This document shows positions 38,069 to 47,379 of a stretch of DNA of 49,640 nt, piece by piece. A program made the position numbers and the translations under genes. The number at the start of each line of letters is the position of its first letter. Within the stretch, counting starts at the first letter, position 1. Source of the DNA: Nemertoderma westbladi (taxonomy: Eukaryota; Xenacoelomorpha; Nemertodermatida; Nemertodermatidae); assembly GCA_032718475.1 (NCBI GenBank), contig JAUCBJ010004844.1, forward strand, positions 1 to 49,640, written 5' to 3'. A model generated the notes under the pieces. It was not told the DNA's origin. It ran no database searches and saw only the letters and a program-made list of their open reading frames with translations.

Positions 38069-38467
38069 ATGTTTGACCTTATTAAAGTTGGTGTGGTTGG
38101 TGTTTCTGGAAGCGGAAAGACAACATTAATTGATAACCTAACGAGTTGTAATAGAAAACGTAGTACCGAGATCCTTCCTACGGAATATGGGGCAATCATT
38201 AAAAATAGATTTAGTGATTCCATCGAATTATGGGATATCCCAGATTTGGACACCGGAATACAAAGTTTCGACAACAAGTTGGATTCAAACGTTACAGATA
38301 TGACGTCATACCATTTATGTCTTGTGTTCGGTAGTCATCGTTTTCGTCTGGAGGATTATCACTGGATCAAATCGGCCGGTTTCAATAAAGTAATTTACGT
38401 TCGTAGTAAATTTGATTTGGATTTGGATTCTCAGAAAGACGTTAATCGTGTCTCTATTGGTTTAGAG
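38069..38467 (+). CDS. Three-module IRG-like GTPase, exon 1 (module 1, copy C)
   Basis: 133 residues starting at ATG. P-loop GVSGSGKT at 11-18; G3-like WDIPD at 55-59, where the usual final Gly of DLPG is Asp; SHRFRLED at 89-96; VRSKFDLD at 111-118 in the G4 position. The exon stops at GLE before a GTTAGT donor in phase 0. The rest of the domain is supplied by the exon at 40898, where CKTAAD... leads to PVCFIDA and DFPRL, the usual end of an IRG G domain. Module 2 has the same order of motifs, which supports the join. It has no N-terminal helical region of the kind found in vertebrate IRG proteins unless a further 5' exon was missed. It carries one extra Asn codon and one Asn-to-Ser change relative to copies A and B. 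Confidence 0.78.
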
Positions 38468-38646
38468 GTTAGTTTATGGTGGAATTTTTGGTGGAAATGT
38501 TTTATAATTCTCAAATTAGTAACATTAATTTGTCAAGTTTTTTAGTACTTTTAGTACCGTTACTTTAGTTAAAAGGGTTAGTTTTCAGTTGGCTGCGCTT
38601 AAAAAGTAATTAAATAAAATTACACTCAAATTAAGTTGCCAATTTA

Positions 38647-39008
38647 CAGGGTTGCCACTCAACAGGAAAAGTTAGCATTGTCAGAATTATAATAATTGTT
38701 TCCATGGAATTAACCAGGAAATGGTCCGGGGTTCGATATACCGGTACATAACTTTACGTTTCGTTGGCGCGGCTGGCCATGTAACTTCCATACACCATAA
38801 ACGGTGACTCAAAGTTCAACTTGGTACTGAATTATATAGGTACACTATATTGGCTCGCATGTCTTTTGTCAGTCATTGGTATAATGTTGTTTTAATTTAC
38901 CGATATATTATTAAATATTAAAATTTGTCAGGGTATTTTTTCAAATAGTCAGGAAAGTGTCAGAGAGAGGACAAGGAAAATTGCTACTGAAATAGGGTGG
39001 CATCCCTG
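38647..39008. mobile_element. MITE-like element, copy C
   Basis: Third copy of the 362-bp CAGGG-ended element, within the intron of the IRG-like gene. Confidence 0.5.
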
Positions 39009-39565
39009 TAATAGCGAAACATGGTAAACGTATGTAAATACAATATCCATGCGGACTTGAAAATAGCCTAATGTTTCCAAATTTAAAAATTTTGCAGTAA
39101 TAATAATTGTATAATAAGAATTTGTTTTTACTACTGTTCTGTTATTATTTTATTGGTAATGTAAATGTATTACATTCTGTGATAAAAATATAGTACTCAT
39201 TTTCATTTTTATAATAAAACTCCTACAATAGAATGCCGCCCCAAATTAGATGAATTGACGCCAAATTAGCACCAAATACCAAAAATTATTATTCAGACCA
39301 AAAATTAATAAATGATTCATTCAATTTCATTCGTTTTTCATTGGGCCTATTTTTATCTGTTTATTATTTATTTGTATTTTATATATAACTACAATTTAGT
39401 TACCTTCTCATCTTTACTGGTTACACATGATATGATTTATTGTTTTGGTTAGAATGTCCGCATCTACCTTCTCACTGTCTTCAATGGGTATTAGATAATC
39501 TTTCCCTATAACCAGATACTTGTCTTACACTGAAATGCATATCGTGTATTGTTTTGGTTAGAAAA

Positions 39566-40314
39566 GATCGCTCATTTAACCTACTCCATTACCTACTTTG
39601 AAAGCCCTCAGCAAGTCTCTGATCGGATGAGCATAAGCTCAAAGGATGGTATGCTTGAGCATGTGGACGACTTCTGTTACCTGGGATCATGGATCCGGAA
39701 GTCAGGTGAGGACCTTCGAATACGTAAGGGAAAGGCATGGGCAGCCTTGAATAGGCTTTCCAGGATTTGGAAGTCACCGAGAATTAATCGGAAACCTAAG
39801 GTCCGATTATTTAGAGCAGCAGTAGTTCCAGTACTCCTCTACGGGAGTCCATGCTGGGCTCTAACTGCTGAGGACACCAAATCTCTGGATGGCACATTCA
39901 CAAGAATGCTACGCCGGGTTCATTGTGTCAAGTACAATGCACACATCTCCAACCAGACACTATATAACATTGGAGGTGTCTCATTGGTTCCCCCAAGCTT
40001 GACACTAGAACAAAATCGCCTCCGCTTTGCAGGACATTGCTTTCGCCGTGAGGACCAGCCAGTGCATAATCTTGTACTTTGGCAGCCTCATGGAGTGAAT
40101 AAGCATGGTGGACAGCCCATGACTTTCTTGAGACGAATCTTAAAGGACACTGGCCTTAAAGATGCGGATGATCTAGCAAATGTCATGGGTGATAGGGAGT
40201 TCTGGCGGTGCAATTTTGTTGACAAGCCGGCACAGCATTCTTAAAAATGCAGCTGCAATGCAGCATGCCGTTCCTAGTAGTAGTTTTACCTACATTATTG
40301 GAAAGCATTACGTT
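39566..40314 (+). mobile_element. 5'-truncated LINE (non-LTR retrotransposon) fragment
   Basis: An open frame through 40244 encodes the C-terminal part of a LINE reverse-transcriptase polyprotein. It shows VDDFCYLGSWI, GKAWAALNRL, LFRAAVVPVLLYGSPCW, RMLRRVH, RLRFAGHCFR and a terminal DREFWR, a pattern typical of RTE-like and related LINE families. The catalytic RT motifs and the endonuclease are absent. The fragment is bracketed by near-identical copies of TATTGTTTTGGTTAGAAAA (39547-39565 and 40315-40333, one mismatch), which look like target duplications. A third related copy sits at 39438-39454. It lies in the intron in the sense direction. Confidence 0.78.
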
Positions 40315-40897
40315 TATTGTTTTAGTTAGAAAACTATGTAACCAGCACCTAATCCGGAATTGGTACTTTATGATTTTGAAATAATTAATGCCAACGTCAT
40401 ATATGTAAATATTAATCTTGGGGGCTATCTGTATTTATTCTGGAAATTTTTTTATTTGCGGGAATGTGTATTATGTAGCCTATTTATTTTGTGGGAAAAT
40501 GTAATTATTTGGGGAGAATATGAATTTATTTTGGGAAAGTTGTATCAATTTTGGGTCGTTGCAATTATTTTGATACTGATAATTGGCCATTTATTTGTTT
40601 GTTGAATATACAGTGATTGTTTATAGAGAGACTTAATTTTTTGGTATATAATAATTTTTTAGGGTTACTTAAATTGATGTTGAAAATATTTAATAATTTA
40701 TTATGAATAATAGTTTTGTGAAAGTTTTAAGTAAATTTGGGGTAGCCATTTACTTTAATTGGTATAGCCATAAAAAAATAAGTTAAGTAATAGTAGTGTT
40801 CTGTTCATGGTCATCATATAATATAAGAATAGTGATATGAATCTAGAGTACGTGTAGTTTCATAATTAAATTATTTTATTTTCCACAACTTTTTAAG

Positions 40898-42193
40898 TGC
40901 AAAACAGCTGCGGATGCGGAACGCGAAGAATTTATAATATCGGAGACGCGATCTCGTATTCAAATAGATATTGAACACCACCTAGCGGAAATAGACTGCA
41001 ATCACATACCAGTATGCTTTATTGACGCTAGGGACGCTAGGGGGTTCGATTTCCCTCGACTAGAACGACTTATAGAGGCAGAACGGCCGCGGTTTCAGGT
41101 CGGAGTGATCGGGAACAGCGGCGCTGGAAAATCCTCGTTTATAAACACAATCCGAGGTTTATTCGCAGACGACGATTCGGCGGCGAGAGTCGGCGTCGTC
41201 GAGACGACGAAATCCCCGGTATGTTTCCCGCATCCGGAATACAACAACGTGGTGTTCTGGGACCTACCGGGTTGCGGGACCGCCGCGTTCCCTAGCGACG
41301 GTTACCATAACGACGTACCGGTTGCTAAGTACGACGCAGTTATCGTCTACACCAGTCAGCGGTTCCGTGAGGAGGATTTATGGATGGCGATGCGGCTCCG
41401 AGATTTAGGAAAAACGTTTTTCTACGTCCGGGGGAAAATCGACATAGACGTGGCGAGTTACGCACGCTCACGTCGTCTCTCGCTGGGCTGTGCGGCTGAA
41501 CGATGCGTCATCGATGACGTCAGACGAGACATACGTGAGAATTTTAAAAAAGTTGATCTAGATGTCCCTGTGTTCCTAATAGACGCATACAGTTCTAGAA
41601 CGTTCGATTTTCCCGATTTAAAAGTGGCGCTACTTCGCTGTTTGCCCTCTTTTAATGTCGCTGTGGCTGGGCAACCCGGGTCAGGGAAATCTACTTTTAT
41701 AAACTCAATACGCCGTATGACGTCACAACACGTGGGGCTCGCCCCTAGTAGTGTGACGTCATCACCCCTTCTCTACGACGAGATGCCGTATCATGTTGAT
41801 AAACTTCGGTTTACATTGTGGGAAGTCGCGAATAAACTTCCCAGTCGCTTCGAACAATCTCCGCTAATCGAGTTACTTACAGGTTATTGCGACTACTTCA
41901 TTATAGTCGGTACCGAAAGATTCAGACTTTGCGAGAAGCAACTAGCAGACGCGTTGGATAAGAACAAGAAAAGATTCTGTTACGTTAGAACTCGAATAGA
42001 TTGCGACGTCGATGGTTCCAACACCGATATTCTTCGGGATATTCGCAACGATATTCTCTCCCACTTAGGGAAGTATCAAGCAGACACACCGGTATTCCTA
42101 ATCAATGCCCGCAGAGTTTCTTGTTACGATATCTTGAAAATGAAATTTAAATTTTTACCGGAATTATCCGCATATTTAACAAAAATAATATGA
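40898..42193 (+). CDS. Three-module IRG-like GTPase, exon 2 (end of module 1, modules 2 and 3)
   Basis: 431 residues and a TGA stop. With exon C the product is 564 residues. It opens with the last part of module 1 (PVCFIDA, DFPRL). Module 2 is a near-canonical IRG G domain: P-loop GNSGAGKS (205-212), VVETT switch (233-237), WDLPGCGT (254-261), SQRFREED and VRGKIDID (310-317), closing with PVFLIDA and DFPDL. Module 3 keeps P-loop GQPGSGKS (391-398), ERFRL and VRTRIDCD (496-503), but its G3 position reads LWEVAN (440-445), so the Walker B Asp and the Gly are lost. P-loops are 186-194 residues apart, about one G domain each, leaving no room for the helical domains of vertebrate IRG proteins. IRG proteins act in cell-autonomous immunity in vertebrates; the role here is inferred. 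The frame is open upstream of the acceptor, so its exact start depends on the splice call. Confidence 0.85.
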   Translation, partial: CKTAADAEREEFIISETRSRIQIDIEHHLAEIDCNHIPVCFIDARDARGFDFPRLERLIEAERPRFQVGVIGNSGAGKSSFINTIRGLFADDDSAARVGVVETTKSPVCFPHPEYNNVVFWDLPGCGTAAFPSDGYHNDVPVAKYDAVIVYTSQRFREEDLWMAMRLRDLGKTFFYVRGKIDIDVASYARSRRLSLGCAAERCVIDDVRRDIRENFKKVDLDVPVFLIDAYSSRTFDFPDLKVALLRCLPSFNVAVAGQPGSGKSTFINSIRRMTSQHVGLAPSSVTSSPLLYDEMPYHVDKLRFTLWEVANKLPSRFEQSPLIELLTGYCDYFIIVGTERFRLCEKQLADALDKNKKRFCYVRTRIDCDVDGSNTDILRDIRNDILSHLGKYQADTPVFLINARRVSCYDILKMKFKFLPELSAYLTKII

Positions 42194-44766
42194 AAACTCA
42201 ATAGCATATAGGAAACCATCTGTTTTAGAATTCGAATTGGGAATTTCCGACACACTATTTCAACCTCTATGTGGTCAATTCTGGCCTGAAATGTTGTGCT
42301 TATTTATTGGGTGTTTTTTTTTATGAGGTGTCTAATTAACTTAAGGGGGGTAGTAGTACACAAATTTTATCCATACAAACTACTATTAAAGCCTCGGTAC
42401 ACTTTTAGAACGCATTAGATTAGTTTATAGGCCAACTGTTCTAGCATTCCAACTAGAATTTAACGGGCTGTCAGGTTGACCAATTGGTTTTTTTGAATTT
42501 CAATTTTTTGTTCATATATTTAGCTATTTTTTGAAAAATTGTCCTAATTTTCAAAAAATTTAGCCAAATAATTAGTATCACAAACATTACAATCGGTGCT
42601 TATGCATACAGAATATAAAAAAAACTAATTGTTCTACGTTATTCTAAGGTAAAAAATTATCCTAGGTGAAAAGATTCCAAGAAAAAAGCCCCAACAATAA
42701 CTAAGAAACATGTACCGAAAGAATTCTAAAACTCTTTTTGAGAAAAATCCAGTTAAATTTTGAAACTTCCCGCGCGAAAACTGTCTGTTATTATGAAATA
42801 ATGTCTGTCAATATATACCTAGCAAAAAGAAAGCATAAAACCATGCTAAGATTTTTGCTATGGGGGTTTTCCCGGTCGCTGATTTCATTTCTGAGGTCAG
42901 TTTTCACTTTTAATGAAATCTTGTATGTTTGTCTGTCGGTATTTCTAACTATCCGACAATCTGGTCAAATATAAGAAAAGGGCATATAATCTAGTTAAAA
43001 GATTAGCTAGAGGGGTATTCCTGTTCGCAGAATTCATTTCGAGTGTCAGTTTTGACACTTGATGACTTCCAACTTGTCTGTTTGGCAGTCAGTCTGTCGG
43101 ATATATTTTGACGGACAGACTGACAGGCATACAGACAGAAACGACGAGGCCAAATTTGAATACTGACATCAGAAATTAAGTCACCGAACACGAAACCCAT
43201 ATAGGGCTTTTTTTAGACAGACAGTTTGCTTCTGATTGACGGACAGACATACTGACGGACAAACCGACAGTCAATCGGACCGACAGCCATATTTCGAGAA
43301 GTAAGACAGATCTTGCTAAAAAAATTGAAAGAAAAAATTTGAATGAACTCATTTATATCTATGGGCGAAATCCGAAGTAAACATACGGATTAAAAGGGGT
43401 TAAAATATTATTTATTTTTGTATTAGATGTTGTTTTCTTTCAAAGAACAGTATATTACAGTATATATATATTGTTCACACTTCTGGAGAAATAATTAGTT
43501 AGTTTAGATAATAATTTTATATGACTTGGGATATAAGGTATAACTTTTTTTCTCTATTCTCGAGGTATTTTAATTTCAAAGTGCCGCCAGCGAGGTTATT
43601 AAAAGGTTGAGAGAATATTGAAAAATATGTTAAACGTTTTTTCCCATGTAATACGTAATTTTATTCTTAACTTGGTACTTTTTTGTTGCTCGATTCTTTA
43701 GTAAAATATAGAGCGAAGTAATGTTGCAAAATAAATTAAACTGGATTTCACTATACTGCTACCATATGTAGTTCGTGCGATTCAAATAATTGCACTCTTC
43801 AACTCCCAATGCTGCCTTACTCAAGGTTAAATATAATTTAGTGTTCTGGAATATTTATTACGTAACTAGAGAGCAACTAATAACTTACTACATAAACCAA
43901 TATTGGACAAAGTTGCAATAACTTTTGAGCGTTTGAATGGATTTTGCTAAAATTACTTCCAAACATTTTTCTTATTCGATGCTCTTTCAACACATGCAAT
44001 AAAATTTAAGAAATTCCCCCAAAAATGTTTTATTTTACTTTTTGCGCCGGGGAAAAAAAGTAAAATCAAAGCAATACTATGAGTCACTATTTTACCATGG
44101 GAACAAATTGCTCCTTTTTCTCCCATCCAGAATTAACTCTCACAACGGAAACGGCCCACATTATCTCACTATCTGACTATTAATTAATGTGGCATTAGCA
44201 GCCCGATTAGATAGGATTCACATTGTCCCAGACACATTACATTCACATTTGAACTTCTGACAGTATGGTATTTTTTCCAAAAAATGTTCTAGAAAATAAA
44301 CGTGTTCTATAACCAAAATATTTATCAAAATTGATAACTAACACTTGTTCTATAACATGTTTACAACATATTTACAACATACATATTTACAACATATTTA
44401 CAACATACATATTTACACACAACAACATATATTTAAATGTTTACAATGCAAACTTGTTAATTAATAAGTATTATTAAATACATCCCATTTGAATTTTGTG
44501 TAACTTTTATTCTAATATTATTATCGTATTATAAAAAGTGCCCTTTTTTAGCAGCTGCCCCCGTCGCACAAATTTGCTTCCGGCGTCCCTGGGTATATCC
44601 GAGCGAAACAGTAACAAAATAATAATTTAGTAAAGCTTAACTAATGTATGACATGGATAGTTTCTACTCTGTTTTGAGACTTGCATTGTAAGTAAGTTTT
44701 GTTACACTGTCTATTTCTTAACTATCCAGTGAACGGAATAGGATTGAAATCTAATGAGGAATTAAT
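42194..44766. other. Intergenic region between convergent genes
   Basis: AT-rich. It should hold the 3' UTR of the IRG-like gene, but no close AATAAA was found. Includes a GACA/GTCTGT-rich patch (42920-43300) with a perfect 11-bp inverted repeat, GTCAGTCTGTC at 43088-43098 and its complement at 43114-43124. The short frames at 42738-42974 and 43003-43200 are not supported as genes. On the minus strand an AATAAA lies at 44511-44506, about 256 bp past the lipase stop. Confidence 0.5.
43510..44060 (+). repeat. Diverged dispersed repeat, copy 1
   Basis: Shares ordered blocks with 46225-46960, including CCCATGTAATACGTAATTTT, ATGCTCTTTCAACACAT and TTTTATTTTACTTTT. Each copy also begins with an imperfect inverted pair around a GAGCGAGGTTA/CAGCGAGGTTA core. 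No coding capacity seen. Confidence 0.7.
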
Positions 44767-45843
44767 TTAATGAATATATTTTTTTTTAAACCATGACATT
44801 CCTTTTTGTTTAGCACAATGTTGGATCCTTTCACTACTGCTGACGGTCCTGTCTTTCAGACTCGCATCAAATGTTCTATACCTAGCGCTCGTGAAACAAT
44901 TCATCAATGGGCTGTTTAACTGCTCCATAATCCACATTCTTATATCTTTAAGAACTTGTTCCCTCACCTCTGGTTTCTCATTCAATAAACTGTGTTTGCA
45001 ATCAAAATAAGCTACGAAATCTTTTACGGAACTACGCGACTTTATAAACAAATTTTTAGCCCCTTTAATGTTGCAAACATCGTCTGCAGTCCCGTGTTGT
45101 ATTAGGAAATTCCATCCTACTTTACGGAAATTCGATATATTTATTGATGTCTGTTTGACGATATTGTCTGCAGATTGCAGGTCCATATTGCCTCGGTATA
45201 ACCATTTATCGCCACTACTGGTCGCGGAGGTCAGCCTGCGTACGGCGGTACCTTTTAACCGGTAGTTAGGGAGAACCCCACGCAATGCTTTCAACGCAAT
45301 CCGTGTTGCCGTGTTTATTTTGTTGCATAGCAACGCGCTGTTTAGTACCACACCTTCGAATAATTCTGGTTCGTATTGAGCCGCACCAAATGCGATAGCA
45401 CCTCCCAACGAGTGGCCAAATAGGAACACGGGTAGGTTATACTTACTCTTCATTTCTCTGGCGTGGCATACTACATCGCTAATAAGATTGCGAAAGTCTC
45501 TTACGCAGCCCATACTTGTCTTCCCTGTGTCCTCGTCTGGCAAACTGCGCCCGTGGTATTCGTGATCATGTCCGAACACTATATGGCCATCTTTGACCAA
45601 AATAGTAGCCACTTCTTGCCATCCCAATATGTGCCCCGCCCATCCGTGGCTCAGATATATCAACGACTTAGGCGCCGGCGCGCAATCCGAAGGTAGCCAC
45701 ACTGCGGTGAACAATGGAATTCCTCTCGAACCAACAAACTCTGATATAACTGGGTTGATTTGAATTTCCGGAGTATTGGTATTCCTCGATGTATCTGGTA
45801 CTGTCTGATCGATGGTGATACTATTGACTGGATCACCATTTCT
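44767..45843 (-). CDS. Monoacylglycerol-lipase-like alpha/beta hydrolase (3' exon, 5' incomplete)
   Basis: Serine hydrolase of the monoglyceride lipase/Hydrolase_4 type, expected to release a fatty acid from monoacylglycerol or a related ester. Counting from the TTG codon at 45714: the oxyanion-region motif is SHGWAGH (22-28), HDHEYHGRS follows, the nucleophile elbow is GHSLGG with Ser102, the likely acid is in HGTADDVC (Asp201), and the His is in DCKHSLL (His231), all in the family order. The frame is open to 45843, where TAG stops it. The first in-frame ATG lies after the oxyanion motif, so the real start must be in an upstream exon to the right, which I could not identify. An AG at 45845-45844 is a possible acceptor but is weak. 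About 48 residues follow the usual family end and include a Ser-rich, Lys-rich tail. Convergent with the IRG-like gene. Confidence 0.85.
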   Translation of the reverse strand, partial: RNGDPVNSITIDQTVPDTSRNTNTPEIQINPVISEFVGSRGIPLFTAVWLPSDCAPAPKSLIYLSHGWAGHILGWQEVATILVKDGHIVFGHDHEYHGRSLPDEDTGKTSMGCVRDFRNLISDVVCHAREMKSKYNLPVFLFGHSLGGAIAFGAAQYEPELFEGVVLNSALLCNKINTATRIALKALRGVLPNYRLKGTAVRRLTSATSSGDKWLYRGNMDLQSADNIVKQTSINISNFRKVGWNFLIQHGTADDVCNIKGAKNLFIKSRSSVKDFVAYFDCKHSLLNEKPEVREQVLKDIRMWIMEQLNSPLMNCFTSARYRTFDASLKDRTVSSSERIQHCAKQKGMSWFKKKYIH

Positions 45844-47379
45844 CTACTTTAGTATTTTTTACGGCTATCGCCCTGTGACACCCCCTCCACTCTTGCTAGT
45901 TTGTTCTAAGTATTTATAATTGTTTTAGAACATGTTAGCCATATGCATTTTTTATGTAATGCATCTTATTAAGACATAATATTTAATGTGGAAACACATT
46001 TATATAACTCTAATAAGTTTATTTAAGCTGAGAGAAATCATTACAATTTTCACAAAGTTGTAGATTTTTAGGTTTACAATGATATTCAATATGTGTTACG
46101 ATGTAAGATTTGTTACCTATGCATACCTCAGCGCTCAGCGTATTCCTCAGCAAAATTCTGATTATTTTTACGCAGTAGAGGGAGGTCATAACTATATACG
46201 TCTTTGTTCATAAAATGGTTATTACATGGAAAAAGTATAACTTTTTGTCACTATTCTCGAGGAATTTTATTTGCCGATCGTGAGCGAGGTTAATAAAGGG
46301 TCGAGAGAATATTGAAAAAAAATGTTATACGTTTTATCCCATGTAATACGTAATTTTAATCGTAAATTTGTATTTTTTGTTGCTCAATCCGTTAATAAAA
46401 TATAAACAATATACAATAGTGTTACAAAATAAATTGGGCACTGGTTAAGAATAGGGGGGATCCTCCTAAATGCTGATTTCAGAATCACAATAATTCACAT
46501 CAAATAACAAAAAAAATTGAAAAGTAAAGGAGCATGTCACATTGTTACCCAGAATCAACCAAAACAATAAACTATTTGAAATAAATTGAACTGTAGTATT
46601 TTACTATTGCATCCATAGTTACTGCGAATCAAATTATTGTACTCCCAAATTCTTGTAAACTCTTGATGCTGCCTTACTCAATGTTAAATAATTTAATGTT
46701 CTCGAATATTTATTATGTAACTAGTGAGCCGCTTAACAACATAAACCAATATTGGATATTAAGTTCCGTTTTGGAGTACGCCGCGCAGACACTAAATTTG
46801 CCATAACTTTTGAGTGCTTGCATGGATTTTGCTCAAATTACGTGTAAACCTTTTCTACTTCAATGCTCTTTCAACACATATAATAAAATTGAATAAATTC
46901 CACCAAAAAATATTTTATTTTACTTTTCTCGCCGGGAAAACTTTTACTTTTATTCCCTAGGGATAAAAGTGAAACGTTTATCTACCGATTTTGGGTATAT
47001 TAGAGCGAAAACCTAACTATTTAAGAATAAAAGTATTCATTTTTAATTATTATTATTATGTTCATTTATATTTTGTTCTTCCAAACAATAAGCACAACAA
47101 AATTTCTACAGTTCAAATATGTTCTAGAACATTAGCTATTGTCAAGTTTTGGCACTATAGCTAACCACTGTATTTTTTAAATACAGTATCTGAATTAATT
47201 TCATGGTAGTTTAAAAATTTTCTGGTGATGGGGCTTAGTTGTTGGTTAACTAAAGTCAGGCTTAAGTGAGGCCGCCGCCACGAACATTTTACAGTATTTA
47301 CTTAAAAGTGTAGTACAGGCTCTATAATACAGATAATTAAAGGTCGACATACTGACTCACAGGGGGCTATTGTATATAT
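45844..47379. other. Upstream flank of the lipase-like gene
   Basis: AT-rich, no exon recognised. Contains repeat copy 2 and a TGTTCTAGAACA palindrome at 47120-47131. Confidence 0.5.
46225..46960 (+). repeat. Diverged dispersed repeat, copy 2
   Basis: Direct-orientation relative of 43510-44060, longer by internal insertions (for example 46440-46560). Together the two copies bracket the lipase-like exon. Confidence 0.7.

Larger units (their letters stand above)
38468..40897 (+). other. Intron of the IRG-like gene
   Basis: 2430 bp, GT...AG, with donor GAG/GTTAGT and acceptor TTTTTAAG/TGC after a pyrimidine-rich run. The first 588 bp match the tails of units 1 and 2 up to about 39055. The rest is unique and carries a LINE fragment. 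The small frame at 40360-40605 is AT-rich, made mostly of hydrophobic residues, and not supported as a gene. Confidence 0.7.

Noticed and set aside
40360-40605. 81-codon hydrophobic frame in the IRG intron
   Set aside because: AT-rich, composition-driven, without homology that I recognise.
42738-43200. Short frames downstream of the IRG-like gene
   Set aside because: They run through low-complexity GACA/GTCT repeats and AT-rich sequence.
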